From NCBI GenBank assembly GCA_029721435.1, contig CM056583.1, positions 47,025,120 through 47,089,119 on the forward strand: DNA of 64,000 nucleotides, given 5' to 3'. Shown piece after piece: positions 9,441 to 22,470 of this stretch. Position 1 is the first letter of the stretch. Every line of letters begins with the position of its first letter. The stretch is from Gymnothorax reevesii (lineage: Eukaryota; Chordata; Actinopteri; Anguilliformes; Muraenidae). The notes beneath the pieces are model-generated. The model saw nothing but the letters and a program-made list of their open reading frames with translations, was not told the DNA's origin and did no database searches. Made by a program: the position numbers and the translations under genes.

Positions 9441-11860
9441 CCCAGGTGCAAGATTGATCCCCACCTGCAGCCCATTGCAATTGGTCACTTCACTATGCAT
9501 TCCTCTGGTTCAGTGTTTAATGTCGTGAATTTGTCCTCCAGATTCTTCTGTGTACACATTATGATTGTTTTCTGGTTACGAAGATTCCTTGGTCACAACT
9601 TGGTTCATTTTTGGCTCTTCAATTCTGTGTTGTCCCTTTTGTGCAATTGTCTACCAAAGTTTGATTTTCTGTTTGGCTATTTGATTATCGACTTGGCTGC
9701 TGTTTTGGGTCTGGTGTGCTCACTTCCTCATTTTTGATCTCTTGACTGTTCGACAGTCGGGATTCTGAATTGTCCCTTGTGTACCGCATTCTTCTCGACA
9801 GTTTTTGACCTGGACTGTCAGACCAAGAATCCAAATAATATCAGCAGGAACATTGTCTGAGCTAGAGTTCTGACCCTGCCCCATATCACTGGAAAGCAGA
9901 AGGAATTATATATTTTCATGATATGAACAGAAAACATACAGCCTGACCATTATCAGTGTCAATAAAAAAAATTATTTACAGGTCTAACGTACGGCACAAC
10001 ATACAAGTAATTGCATCAGTATTAAACATAAACTAATTGCCATAGGAATGAATGTTTTGAAGTTTTCAGAGATTTGTTGGACTTTGGTGCTCTTTACATA
10101 TAGTGAAAAATGGTGTTCTACATGTGATATATTATAACACCATATGACTACAGAATCATGAGGACTGTTTTGCTGAATATTCCTTGTTAACTGTCAAGCC
10201 CTGGCATCCAAGGATGCTAAAAAGGGTGCCAGGACAAGCTACCTATCTGTTGTGTGTTTTTTTTTTTTTTGCTCATTGATAATAAATAGAATTATTGTTT
10301 TCTGTTCAATATGAGCTTTGAGCAGGGTTGTTTGCATAAAGGACCGCTCTCAGGAGCATGCAATTTGATACTCTACCACTGGAGGACACTGTGATTCAAG
10401 AAATTTGGCAGTGAGTTTATTGTCGGCTGTTCTGCATTAATTCTCAGTAAAAGCAATCTCATTTCATTCAGAGTGTATCAGTATAACCTGTAATCACCAG
10501 TTCCTTGCACATATTGCCAATTCAGAGTGATAAAACAAATCGGACTTCTTGGTAACACGATAAATACCAGGATATCATAACATAAACTACCCATTCTACA
10601 GGACACTGTTGCAGCAAATTCTTTGTGTAATAAAGCAACTGTGTGTAATAAAGCAGCCCATTTATAAATATCATATATTATTTTAATATACAGTGATTTG
10701 TGGGGGAGGGGGTGGGGAGCAATATACATATATCAAAATGTTATGTCCACATCTGATGCTGATAAACTCAACCCCTTAATCAACCTCATAATTAAATGGG
10801 TCTCCAAAGAAAATGAACAAGTCTGCATCCACAATAATCCCCTGCTTGTGTAAGCAAGAAGACGAGAAGTTCGTAAAAGTCTGAGGGTCAAACGCCAAGT
10901 GTGTGAGTGAATTAAATTCAGGATTAACCTCATCTAACCACATCTATTTTTAAAGCCAGGATTGCAGTAATTTTTCTCAGGCCCTGCGGCATGACAGCAG
11001 TTGGCTACTAAAGGCCGTGGCACAGCAAGTGATCACAGGATACAGGAAGTCCCATCCTGCCTTCTGCTCATTTGGGAGACATTACTCTCAAGAGTAACCA
11101 TCTGCAAAGGGAGCATTAGTTTTATGAGTCAGAGGCCATGCTGTGACACATTTCCTGAACAGAAATGAACTTTACCTATGAAGCACCCGTGTGTTTTGTC
11201 CACTTGAATCTAGTGGCATTTGCAAAAGCCTTTGTAATGTAGCTTTTTTTTCATGAATCAGCTCACTCGCAACGTTTGTCAACAATAAAATCCTCAAAAT
11301 GCCAACCAATATAATATTCAACATATCTACTTTATTAATTACATGGACATTGACATCATTATTGTTACTATAGCTGCTGACCATAGACAACATGTGGTAA
11401 AATTAAAATATGAATATAAGCTCAAATGGCAGACATTCCGCTTAATTTGAGGGTCTATGCATCAACATTGGGTGGACAGTGTAAGACTTACAACTATTTT
11501 TTTCTCCATTAAGTGTGGCCTACTGAACAATTTAGTATATTCTTAAAGAGAACTGGTGAGCTCAGAAATACAAAAAAGCCAGAAAGACCACATATAACGA
11601 GTGCAGCAGGCTAATAAATGCGAAGATTGCTAAAAACAAAAACAAAAATCTAAAAAAACCAACATAATTCTGAAAACATCCTTTGGACAGTATATGCTGG
11701 TGATATGACAGTTGACAATGGCTGGAGGACACATTCTGAAATGTATTCGGCTATCTTACAGGCTTTTATTTAGCCAAATGCCTCACAACTCATTGTACAA
11801 TGTTTTACACCGCTAATGCAAAGTGAATTAAAGGCATCCTGCGAAAGCAACCCAATAATT
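9441..11860. other. Unannotated sequence
   Basis: Nothing here supports a gene. The T-rich stretch 9495-9850, with an 80-codon frame, has the CT-rich, pyrimidine-skewed look of an LTR interior but no ends were found. A T-run occurs at about 10257-10271. Confidence 0.35.
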
Positions 11861-12085
11861 TTAAAGGGGACCTATTATGCTGTTTTTTTTTTTTGTGCTC
11901 TAGTTAGAATGTTATTGGGCATCTAAAGTGGAAGTCTATGAACTTTTTGGGAAAAAAACATTAAATGCCATGATTTCTGGGCAAGTTGATTCCTGTCATT
12001 CCTAACCCTCTGAGGGCTGTTCTGAGTGGGCGTCCCCTTGATGGAATGAGCCTTGTTCTATTTGGCCAGCAAATAAAGCTACAAT
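11861..12085 (+). repeat. Dispersed repeat, copy 1
   Basis: It begins TTAAAGGGGACCTATTATGC and continues through a T-run and the block GATTCCTGTCATTCCTAACC, CTCTGAGGGCTGTTCTGAGT, GGAATGAGCCTTGTTCTATT, TGGCCAGC. The same ordered blocks occur, reverse-complemented, at 31370-31603. The shared non-coding sequence shows a dispersed element. The right boundary is uncertain and the superfamily unassigned. Confidence 0.65.
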
Positions 12086-13095
12086 TTCAAAGAAGAGCGA
12101 TGATTTCATAATCCCCCAACTACTGGCAAATCTTGAAATACAGAAAACTGAATAAGTGGCCAGGTAGCTATTTATTAAACTGCACAATGAGTTTGTAAAG
12201 GTAGCTAAGGTCAACATTACATTCCCAGAAGTGCAGCATGCAGTCACTATAATGCATAGTTTTATGACACTTGCATTCAGTCTCTAACATTGAGATGATC
12301 TGTAGCTAGCATCTGAATGGTATCAACCATTAGCTGACGTTCTATTACTAAACTAGCGACTCCATTGAAAACAGAAAAAAAACATTAAAAATGTTAAAAG
12401 CAGTCACTCTATTTGATCCTATCAACATATCTAATACATTGCCTCTGATTAAACGCGCAATGGTGTCTAAATTCACAAACAATTTTGTTGCACTCTTGGT
12501 TGAAAGCTAGCTAATAAACCTCACAATGATTATAGAACGGTAATGCTACCTAAGGAAGTTAGTTTTGAGAATAACACTAAGCTAACTGGCTAGTTCCATT
12601 AACAGACAAGCCATTTAAATTTAACTAAGCATATATATGGAATTCAGTTTAGATATTGAATTTGGAAACACTTTCCTCGCCTGCTAGCTTCAGATTGTCC
12701 TTAAAAATAAATCAAGGCCACCATTTCTTTGTGCCCTCCAAAAAGCATAATAGGTTCCCTAGAATATTTATTTTGTTGCTTGTCCTGTGTTGTACTGATC
12801 CAGGTTGGCAGTATGAAGCAGTCAGAGTAAAAGAGGAAAGCACTCATGGCCGAGGTAGTTATGGGCTTCGGCTGATTGAAGCTGGGATGTTGTCATTAAA
12901 ATAAGCCATGGGTGGAGATATTCAGATGAGGGGCAGAGCAGTTCTCACAGGCGTGCTTGTGATGTTGGAAAGGGAGCCAAATCTGAATGCCATGCAGAAC
13001 ACCATGTTTTATGAAAATGGCAACCAACAAAAAAAGACTGGGTTGTTTTATTTCACAGGTAGTTGGTTGGTTTGCTCTCCAGATAACATGATGTA
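12086..13095. other. Unannotated sequence
   Basis: AT-rich, no recognised motif. The open frames at 12656-12904 and 12896-13138 overlap in opposite strands and have no domain. Confidence 0.35.
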
Positions 13096-14234
13096 TACTG
13101 ACCAAAAAAAGAAACGCAATTAAGTAATCTGGTGCCAAATTTAGACAAACTCATTGAGGAAGATGCTTTTACTCTTTTTGCTTTTGCGTTATTTTTGGAG
13201 GTGAGTACTTCTACCCTACACATTTTCGCAGTCACAGCGCGTATTCTGGAGTTGCCATTCGTCCTGAACCAAACAATAGGCAGTGCTTGGGTTCGAGCAC
13301 TACCATTGTCCTAACACTCCCATTTTTGTTTTGAGTTCCTCGTAGATACCGGCGCCAATAAAAGTCCGACCAAAAATTAGTGAATGCCATAACCTACGGA
13401 AGTTCAACGAGAATGCATGATTGGGATGCTACAGGCCAGAAGTGGGGTAGATAGAGTTGCCCATCAATTTGGCGTGCATTGTGTGACAAACATTCACCTC
13501 AGAACCAGGCTTAATGCTACTGGACACACGGATGATCACCCCAGATCCGGTAGGCCATGTGTTACGACTCCAGCGTCTAACCGTCGTATCACGACCGACC
13601 ATCTGCTACACATCGAACCAACCTTCATTTTGTTGAAGGAAACCTAAACGCTGTCTGTTACTGCAATGAAATTCCCTGTCCAGTTGTCCTTCCATATGTC
13701 CCACGTCACCGACTGACTGTCCAACAGGACAACGCTCGTCCGTACGTTGCACATGGCACATATCTGTATGGAGTTCCTTTGGGCCGAAAACGTGCAAATA
13801 CTTCCCTGCCCAGCATTTTCTCTGGATCTTTCACCTATAGAACACTTGTGGGACATTCTGGATGGAGTGATCCGGAGACATCAACCACCGCCAGCTACAG
13901 TATGTCATCTAAGACAAGCATTGACCGAAGAGTGGAACAGCGATCCACAAGCAACAATCAGACGTATGGTGATGTCTATGAGATGCAGGTGTACCGCCGT
14001 GCGTGATGCTAGCGGGGGACATACGAGATGCAGATAGTGTCATTTGTGTTTTGTAATGTCGATCTTCACCTTGTTAAATAAAAGCCAAAATGACGATATT
14101 CCAACCCGATTTTCTGTTACATCTATTGTCTGAGATTCCCTCTTTCATTTGATGCCAATGACAGAGTTGATTAATAACAGTTACACTCGATAAAATCAAG
14201 AAATGGAAAATTGCGTTTCTTTTTTTGGTCAGTA
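13096..14234 (+). mobile_element. Tc1-like transposon, internally deleted
   Basis: The element lies between TA dinucleotides (13094-13095 and 14235-14236). Its terminal inverted repeats begin TACTGACCAAAAAAAGAAAC and match perfectly for about 27 bp. At 1139 bp it is shorter than the usual 1.5-1.6 kb because the middle of the transposase is missing. The termini resemble those of the element at 29761-31211, and the surviving protein pieces of the two copies also align, so they belong to the same or a sister family. Confidence 0.88.
13417..14037 (+). pseudogene. Tc1-type transposase relic
   Basis: Three pieces survive. The N-terminal DNA-binding part (13417-13600) reads RVAHQFGVH...NIHLRTRL...GHTDDHPRSGRPCVTT, with the GRPR-type linker. 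A large deletion follows and the frame resumes near 13640 with a piece carrying QQDNARPYVA (second catalytic Asp), out of frame. The C-terminal piece (13747-14037) has LSPIEHLWDIL (catalytic Glu) and the family's LRQAL-EEW tail. The region with the first Asp is deleted. The protein would have been a cut-and-paste DDE transposase; this copy is dead. Confidence 0.85.
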
Positions 14235-14673
14235 TATATGCATAGGTATGTGAACTGGAAAAGTGAGGTTTTCTGTAATATGTGGCCTTTAAGGCAAAGG
14301 AGAAATTTCCTACAATACACAAGTCACACATATCACCTAAATCCAACTGAGCAAGCATTTCACTCACTGAAAGGCTAAATGCCCCAGCAACAAAGCAGGA
14401 ACTGAGGACAGCTGCTGTGAGGGAAGTGCATCACCAGGGAAAAAACCAGCATCTGATGATGTCTGTGGGTAGACTTCCAGCATGTCATTTGACTGCAAAG
14501 GGTTTTCCATCAAGTACTGAAAATGGTATTTGATGACTGTTAGTTTGTCCAATTACTTTTTAAACCTAAAACTGAGGGATCTAATGTACAAAATGAGTTT
14601 CACGGTTGTCAGAACAGAAGAACTTAAGCGCAAGATCACAAATGCAATCAGAATGAGCTTTACAGGCAGACTA
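14235..14673. other. Unannotated sequence
   Basis: Flanking DNA between two mobile elements, with no recognised feature. Confidence 0.3.
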
Positions 14674-15130
14674 GGGCTGTGTCCGAGTAGTCAAAAAAAT
14701 TATGTCCACTAATTCCACTTTTCTTTCACATTTGTGGAAAACATCATTAGGTAAAGGGATGGTGTAAAGCGGTATACATAAGGATTTAGGAAGAGAACCG
14801 TGCTAATAAGAGAATCCGAATGCATTTGCCCTTCGGAACATGATCATGCGTCTCTCGTCTGTCGCGTTCATTTGTTCTCATGGTTGCCCAGATGAATGGT
14901 CGTCACTTTAATTATTGCTGCTACATGGAATTGTGGGATAGCATTATCTCCTTTCTTTTCAAAAAAGAAACCCTATGTACCCTATGCTAAAGGCGCAAGT
15001 TAGGAGGCACAGAGACACCTTTCCTTAACAATTAAGGAATACGAATATACTTATCATGGTAATTTTTTCCAGACCATTTTTTAGTAGTTAGTACTTTTTC
15101 TAGGCAAAAAGGACTGTTTGGACACAGCCC
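14674..15130. mobile_element. MITE with GGGCTGTGTCC ends (457 bp)
   Basis: The left end GGGCTGTGTCCGAGTAGTC and the complement of the right end, GGGCTGTGTCCAAACAGTC, form an inverted repeat matching at 16 of 19 positions. The interior is AT-rich with no open frame of note. No target duplication could be settled. It is a non-autonomous DNA element by structure. Confidence 0.65.
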
Positions 15131-17462
15131 ATGTCAGAAAATAGGCAGACTGTGCAATGGAGGGCAGGAAGATTGTAGTTGTGGCACAGGCAAACAGCAG
15201 TAGACAGTGCTCTGAGGAAAAAGGCCAATCAAAGTCAAGCCTGAGATCTGAGGTTGTGACTGCAGAGCCAATACAGAGGGAGCAGGAGACACCAGGTTGG
15301 GGAATGACAATGGGCATCGAGGACAACGTGCAGAGAAACAGCCACTAGGGAAAAAAAAAAGGTTGCGGGGACTTGAAAGTAGGAGTAACAGGGATCACTG
15401 ATAAAGTGAGTTCAACGCAAATTAAGTCAACAGTCTGGCAAAGGGGAGATGAGAAGCAAGAACTTACACACACGAAGACCAGTTTTAAAAACGAGGGTCA
15501 GGTGTGAGAGGAAGGCTGAGGAATGCCCAGCTGCTTGCAGCTGAAAGTCTGAAAGCACATCTTTATAAACTTAAATCAAATGTGGTGGCGTACACAGCTA
15601 AAACTTTGAAAATCATATCGTTGTCCAACTACTTTATGGACCAAAATGTATATTTTAACTATGGAGAATGGAATTTATCTATCCTGGTATTCCCCTATGC
15701 CCTTCTCCAGATCACAGTGAGGAGAGGGGCACCACATCATTCCAAAGTCCGTCCTCAGCAAATGGATTCATAGCCACCAGTGGATGCTATTGACCCAACA
15801 CAATTTAACTTCACAGTGAACCGCAGGAAGTGCTGTCTAAGCACTTGCCTAAGAGGCATATACATACATAGTGCCCAGGGCTCTCCATCCTCCTCTCGTG
15901 CAGTTTGAAATCAAATCACATTACCCCACGATGATGCTGCTGTTAGGTTCATGTAGAAGGCGGAGCCCCTTAAGGAATTTGTTCATGAGGGTTTTTTTTT
16001 CTATTTTGTTCTTGTTCCTACTGTCTGATTCATAGCAAAGAAGAATTCAAACAGTCTGGACTTTTTAACATGCATAATAGCATGCATAGTTGGTCCATGC
16101 CCGACTGATTGTAGTCACAGGAAATTTAAGAGCTAGTCGGTTAATGTTGAATGTATAATATGAAAAATGGATGTTAATCACGGAGTTGTAAAAAATTGAG
16201 AGCAATATTAAATCCTTGATGTGACAGTCAAAGTTTACAGTCTATGAGCTCAGGTTTACTGTTGGTCATATTGCTAATGAACTGCCGGAGCATAATTACA
16301 CTTGAGCCTTTGCATAATGCAGTAGAATTAAGGACTTAAATTAACAGCTTCTAGGACTTCCTCCTAGGGTGTATTATTTAATCAGAGTAGTTTAATAGTA
16401 TTCTATGCGCCCACAGCAAGAAGACAAATCACTATCTAAAGAGACACCATTTTTGAAGTGCCAGAATAACATTTTAATGTTATATTATTATTTTGTAACT
16501 TCCCTTGGAACGTTGCACTTCATTTTCACAGAGCTACTGCTTGACCATATTCACCTCGTATGGCTTGTTTTATTCCCTGAAAGCTATGCTCGTCCGTTTC
16601 TTCTGGCAGAATCACTTCAAGTTATACTTTTGAGGTGCAGTTTTTCAGGTTTTCCCTCTGGTTCTCTGCTGTACTGACTTGAATAGGAATAACTGGTGGA
16701 TATCAACTGCAGATGGAGTCATTTTAAAATGCAAGCCAACAGTAATAAGATCATTTTACATTGAGGTGCCAGTCTTTAATGGCTCTTGAAATTTTGTAGT
16801 GAGAAGTAGTGAAATATCTGCGGGAACCAGACTTTTTTTTCTGGGAAGCAAAAATCGCAGGCCTCTTCTCCCGTCGCCAAATGAACTAGAGTTGCATCTC
16901 TTGGGGTCTGAAATGCGCTACCAGAAGTAGCATGAGAGCCACATGTGTTGGTGTGACACCCTACTGTGGAGAAACATCTGCATCCAGCCGTAGGGATCTC
17001 ACAGCTCACACACAGCTGCGCGATGCACGCTATGAAAGATATCTTTACGCCCTGTGGCATTTTCCACTGGGTGCTGACCATAGATCATTTTCTAAGACCA
17101 AAAAAAAAAAAGTGTCATACTTTGTAGAAATGTAAATAAATCCTCTGTGCAATGTGAATGTAGGCGGGTGGGAAGTTTAGGGGAAATAGCTAAAAACAGT
17201 ATGCAAGGAGGCAGCATTTGCTGACTGAATCTGCTCCCATGGTCATGACAGTTTCTTCCTTTTCATTTCTCCAACATCTAGGTTAATGAGGATACCAGGT
17301 CAGTTATGGGTCTTCAAGATACCTGTGATTGGATAGTATGACGTAATTCAAGCTTCCAGAAGGCACAATTGATGCATACAGCTTTCTAAGCAAGAATCTC
17401 CCGCTAGTCGTTTTACAAGATATGTAATGTCACACGCAAGTGAGCATCCAGACAGATGGATC
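15131..17462. other. Unannotated sequence
   Basis: No gene supported. The opposing frames at 16776-17081 (-) and 16932-17135 (+) shadow each other and have no domain. Confidence 0.35.
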
Positions 17463-17640
17463 TGAGTCAGGTCCAGAAGTATTTAGATGGTCACACAATT
17501 TTCATTGTTTTGGCTCCGTATGCTACCACAATGGATTACAAATGAAACAATCAACATCTATTTGAGTCATAAACTCCCAGCTTTAATGAATGGTTTTATC
17601 AAACAGTAAAATGGAGAAAAGTTAGTTGTATAGAATTGTA
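17463..17640. repeat. Degraded DNA-repeat fragment
   Basis: The ordered landmarks GTCCAGAAGTATTTAGATGG, TTTTGGCTCCGTATGCTACC, ACAATGGATTACAAATGAAA and CAGCTTTAATGAATGG resemble a frequent fish repeat with 'gtccataagtatttggaca' and 'accacaatggatttgaaatg'. Only one end is seen. Family recognition is from memory. Confidence 0.5.
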
Positions 17641-18680
17641 TATTCACCCTGCAATTTTTGTCAGTCATATCATTGGCAAACACAGATGCCCACACATGTC
17701 CACGCATCACTAAAGGGGCAGTGTGCTTCCAGTCATAAGACCTTATTTCCCTTCTGCATACTCTTCTCATCATTATGGAACACGCTGGTCTTTGGTTCAG
17801 ATTATCTGTAAAATTATATTTTAGTACTGTACAGGCTTTTCAGATATATATGAATAAATTTTTTTAGCAAACCGGATTTTAAGGCCTATCAATGATCTAC
17901 ATCTTGTGGGAAACAATCTGTATTTACTTTGGTGAAGTGTTGTCTGGTTTGTGGACATTAATAGAGATATACCCCAATCCCCACAGGAGAGTGATTTTAA
18001 TCTGTTATGAGGGGCTTTTCCTTCCCCAGAATAGTTCTGTCCTCTACCTCCATCATTAATTGTGATCGTTCGGTCCTTTTAGAATTCTTGAGCTCACCAG
18101 TGCATTCTTTTGCTGAAAAATATACCATTTATTTGATGTGGTCATACCTAATGCCTATGCTATTCCTCTGATGAGATAGTTTTGATTTTTTGGACCAAAT
18201 TATCAGGGCTTGTGACAACCCAAGACCTCAGGTGAAATATGCACCAAAATTGCAATAGAGGCACATTAAGCAAAGTCAGTTGGTTTTGAAGACATGTCAT
18301 ATTTTGAAAATAACTTTTTGAATCTCCTTCTTAAACCTTTTCCTTCCCTTAACCCCGTCTGAGCGATACTCAAATCACCCACCAATAAAAATCTAACACA
18401 GTGCGACAGTTGGGAAAACTCGTTTCATGGAGAAATTTAGCCTTTTTTTTTTTTTTGTTTTTGCATGTTCTCATATCTGGAAACATGAGAATGTCCTCTG
18501 TTTATATAACTTTGTATTACTGAGATAAATCAGAACCAAATTATACAAGATTTTAATGCCTGACCTTGTCTAGAAGCAGAAAGTGAGGGAGAGGATTCCA
18601 TTTACATTCCATTTAGAGATGCAGGAGAAAAACACCAACACTGCTTGGTTCTTTTGGACATGATATCATTTATAATGTAT
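17641..18680. other. Unannotated sequence
   Basis: AT-rich with a T-run at about 18446-18460; nothing else recognised. Confidence 0.3.
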
Positions 18681-19593
18681 CACCCTGTTTCCAAAAAAGA
18701 TTGGATACTTGATAAAATGTTAATAAAAAGAGAGTGTAGTGATTTGCCAATCATTTAAAAAGTGTATTTAATTGACAAAAGTATAAAGACAACATATCTG
18801 ATTTTGAAACTGGGAAATTTTATTGATTTCTTGAAAATGGTGCTTTAGCATAAGTTCAGTCAGGCAAGGAAGTTGGGCTAATCAAGAGCCTCTTACTGTC
18901 CAATCATTCTTAACTTCAGCGTCTCCCACCCAGCTGACAAGCCTTTATAACCAAAGCAGCATTCATCCATTTCTCCGGCTCTGTGCCCTTTACATCTCTC
19001 CTACTCTGGCATACTTAAAAGTCAGCATTGCATCTATAAGCAGTGAGACAATTTATTTTGTTTTCGCAAGGTTGATTGCTTCCAAGTTAAACCTCTGTCA
19101 CCAATTTGGGGCAGAGAGAGACTTTCTCTAGTGGTCGTCCTATTTGAAGCTAATCTGACCCACCTGCTTTGGAAGGCTGAGGTTTTTTCACTTACTCAGG
19201 AGCAATTTATTGAAACAAAATGAAAAATAAGAAGAAGGGAAGCCACAAAGCGTTGAGCAGCTGAAATCCAACATCATGCAAAAATGGGAAAACATTTTGT
19301 TTTCATAACTACAGCAGTTGGTGTAATCAGTTCCCAAACGCTCGTAGAGTAATGTTAAAAAAAGAGGTGACGCATCACAGTGTCCCCATCCTCGTTTGTT
19401 TTTAAAATGGACTGATGGCATCAAATTCAGAATGAGCGCCTTTTTTTTAACTATTAGTTTCTCCGTTTCAACATCTGCTATGTTGTCTTTTCACTATTTT
19501 CAATTTAGTATACTTTTCATGATTTGGGAATGTGTGCATTCTGTTTTTATTTACATTTTACACACCATCCCAACTTCTTTGGAAACCGGGTTG
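18681..19593. mobile_element. Non-autonomous Tc1-like element (913 bp)
   Basis: The left end CACCCTGTTTCCAAAAAAGA pairs with the right end, whose complement is CAACCCGGTTTCCAAAGAAG. The inverted repeat continues with gaps through TAAAATGTTAATAAAAA / TAAAATGTAAATAAAAA and further inward (AAAGACAACATA). It has the same kind of terminus as 48708-50140 and, more distantly, 2826-4431. No transposase segment is recognisable inside, so it is an internally deleted or fully decayed copy. Confidence 0.75.
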
Positions 19594-21358
19594 CACAACA
19601 GTGCAGTAGCACTTTCAATCAATGTTATTTGTTTCATTTGTCAGTGGTTAAATGTTGTTGCTGACCAAACCAGGCAAAACCTGACTTAAGACTTTCGTTG
19701 CAGTATCATTATGAAGCTATTATATTGACTGGTTGACATGCTGGTTGGAGTTGTGGAACAGGGTCATCAGTTTGATGCTGATTCTGCTGTTAGAAAGTTT
19801 TGCTCTATGAAAAAAGGAGGCATCAGCAGGTCTCTGTATGATCATGATTGTAGTCAGAGCCGCAGTCATAAGAATAGATAAACAATAAAATAGAGTCAGT
19901 TTTTTTCGCCGCTTATTGTTTTATCATCTGATTTTATTAAATCTGAACAGCATTATTACAGCAGAGAAGAGGAGAAGAGACTGAAATAAGTTTATAAGTT
20001 TAGACATCAGGCCAAAAGTAATGGTTGTTGAATCCCCAGGATGATTGTCCTTCTAGTGTGACCGTGTGGACCAGAATCAAATAGAATAACAGCTTTGTCC
20101 CTGATATTTCAAGGTTTTACTTGCATGTCACATGATAGGGCCCTCAACTTCCAGATTTGGACCCCCACTCAAAGAGTCCATGGGTTTCGGGACTCTGAGG
20201 AAAAGATCCTAATGGAAGCCCTGTAATAGTGGCTTGCTGTGCTGGCATTGGTGTTCATATTGAAATGCTACACTCTGGACCTTTCATCTGCTTACTTGCT
20301 TGTTTAATAATGAGGGAATAACACACAGATGACCAATGAAAAGATAGTTTTCTTATTATTATGTTTGGTCCCTTAAAAGAAGTAAAAGCCGTAATTCCTG
20401 TACTGTTTACCCAGTTTGGATGCAAGTGTCCTTCAATTGAAACTGAAAGTCTTTGTGCTCGTATTCATTTCATTTCATCAGGGATATCCTGTGACAGACT
20501 GGAAAAAAAAAAAAAAAAAAAAGCTTTTTCAGCATCCAAATATTTATGTACCTGACTGAATGAAAAGATGGAACCACATATTTAACCTCCATCACTGCCA
20601 TCTGCTCGTTTGTCACTGTGAAGTAGTGCCATCCTGATTGTTGAACAATCCATATATATATCCTTTATCATAAATGAAGGGCGAACTGGAATTCTCAGGC
20701 AAAATGTAGTTTTCAGAAAGGACTCGCAGATGTGGATGACTACAGCAGAATGGGCTTCATTCTCCTTCAACCTTCTTCAATCTTCTAACCGTGATACTGA
20801 TCAGGGTGCAGGACATAAAAGGTGATAGGAAAACGTCACCAAGCCCGTCCAGACAAACGATCGACTTTTTTTTAATCCCTGTGTCCAGCCAAGTCAAACA
20901 TTTCTCCAGGTTTTTCGCATCAACTACTACTAGCCTTGTCAAGATGTAGAGTACAGTACATTCCACATCAGGAAGCATAAAACAATGATTAATTGAATTC
21001 CAAAAGGCATACAAGGCAAATATTGTTTATATGCTTTCCCACTGTTACATTCTTTCAGACTGTCTCAGTGGAGGCATGAGGCCCTTCAGTTACTGTTTTT
21101 GTGTATAAGGTCACTTCCGCTCTTCTTTGTATGGTGTTGTCGGATGATGAGACTTCATGTGATCTGTGTCACCTCCTGACATCGAAATTCCTCATCGTTT
21201 GGCTTGACGATGACGATGACTGGAGTCACCCAGGGTTGGCTGACTGTGATATAATCACCTTCTTAAAAAGTTCCCACTGCAATAATATCAGACCAGCAAG
21301 AGCTTAGGTCTGGACCTCCCACAACTTCACTTGACAATCTTTTAACTGTTGTGCAACT
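19594..21358. other. Unannotated sequence
   Basis: There is an A-homopolymer at about 20503-20522. Open frames here are under 90 codons and featureless. Confidence 0.3.
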
Positions 21359-21760
21359 GTGACAGTTGAAGAGTCCTGTCACCTGTCACCTCCTAACAAG
21401 TACGTGCCCTGACTACCTTGCCAATGAGCCTGGCTCTTTGGTGATGTGGTCATCGCGTTTGACTCTTACCTGGGAGTCTGGAGGTTTAAGTCCCCACCTG
21501 GCCCCTAATTCGGCCTGCCACATTCTGGTGTAATCGGCAGGATCTGGGGAATCTGAATGGATGGCAGCTTGTGTGAGAACATGCTCCCGAAAGGGGGAGA
21601 GATGTGACAGTTGAAGGGTCCTGTCACTGGTAATGCTTCCTAATAAGTATGAGCTTGGCTCTTGGCGATGTCATCAGCAACATCATGTTTGACTATTACC
21701 CGGGAGTCTGGGGGTTCAAGTCCCCGCCCGGGCCCTCCTTCGGCCTGCCACACAACCTAA
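21359..21760 (+). repeat. Tandem pair of tRNA-like SINE units
   Basis: Two copies of one unit start at 21359 and 21604 with GTGACAGTTGAAG, about 245 bp apart. Each carries a tRNA-like segment with GACTNTTACC-GGGAGTCTGG followed by a T-arm. The B-box-like motif is GGTTTAAGTCC at 21483-21493 (decayed) and GGTTCAAGTCC at 21713-21723, which fits the RNA polymerase III B-box consensus GGTTCRANNCC. Each tRNA-like segment is followed by CGGCCTGCCACA. The A box is degenerate. This looks like a tRNA-derived SINE inserted or duplicated in tandem, the second copy truncated. It is not a functional tRNA: no intact acceptor stem was found. Confidence 0.6.
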
Positions 21761-22150
21761 AAAAAATTCAGAGCTTATGTGAAGGCCTTTAGTTATTGAC
21801 TGATACTGATGTCATTGTATTTCTACATAGTGCAGTAATAATTTTAAAAGCAAATGCATGAATGAAAATTACTGTCGCCGTCATGCTAGAATACAACTCA
21901 GATTAATTGTAAATGATTTATGGCATGTTAAAATGATATTCCAACACACATCAAGCACACTCATTACACCCAGTTTATTTCACAGCTCTCAAACATTAGC
22001 ATCAGCACAGATAAGGGAAATAGTTAAGCCAATTACCAAGCCAATTAAACACCCATTTATTGTCATTATACCCACTTACCCTATCTATTTCCAATGATCA
22101 ATTTAATTGCTCAGAGTTTCTTGTTAAACTTAATGTTTGAGAGCAAGTGG
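21761..22150. other. Unannotated AT-rich sequence
   Basis: No gene or repeat recognised. Confidence 0.3.
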
Positions 22151-22159
22151 CAAGTTTGC

Positions 22160-22470
22160 ATGTGCACGTGTGCGAATATGTCTATGTGTGTATATGTGTG
22201 TGCGGGGATGCACAGACAAGTATAGCTATACAGTACTTGTCTGGACCAATCACTGAGAAATCAAAACTGTTGCGAGGACATCTGGAGTTGTGAGTTTTGG
22301 GTTGTCCTCACAAAGGATTACGGCGCATTGCTATAATTTCGCATTATGGTTAGTTAGGTTAAGGTCAGTGTTAGGGTTAGGCTTAATTTGATTGAGGTAA
22401 TAGTTCAGGAAAAGCTGTACAAAATGAATGTAAGTCAATAAAAGGTCCTCACAAGAATAGCCACACATAG
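22160..22470. repeat. Dispersed repeat with TG-rich start and GTCCTCACAA motifs
   Basis: A TG-rich run (22165-22204) is followed by TTGTCCTCACAAAGGAT, a GGTTAGGTTAAGG...GTTAGGGTTAGG stretch (22350-22382) and AAAAGGTCCTCACAAGAATAG near 22440. I associate this order with a common teleost dispersed repeat, but have not verified it. The two TTAGGG hexamers are part of it rather than a telomere array. Confidence 0.45.

Noticed and set aside
21430..21750. Functional tRNA genes
   Set aside because: T-arm and B box are visible, but there is no convincing acceptor stem or anticodon arm and the units are tandem parts of a repeat.
22350..22382. TTAGGG-containing stretch as an interstitial telomere
   Set aside because: Only two hexamers, embedded in a dispersed repeat with other GGTTAGGTTAAGG variants.
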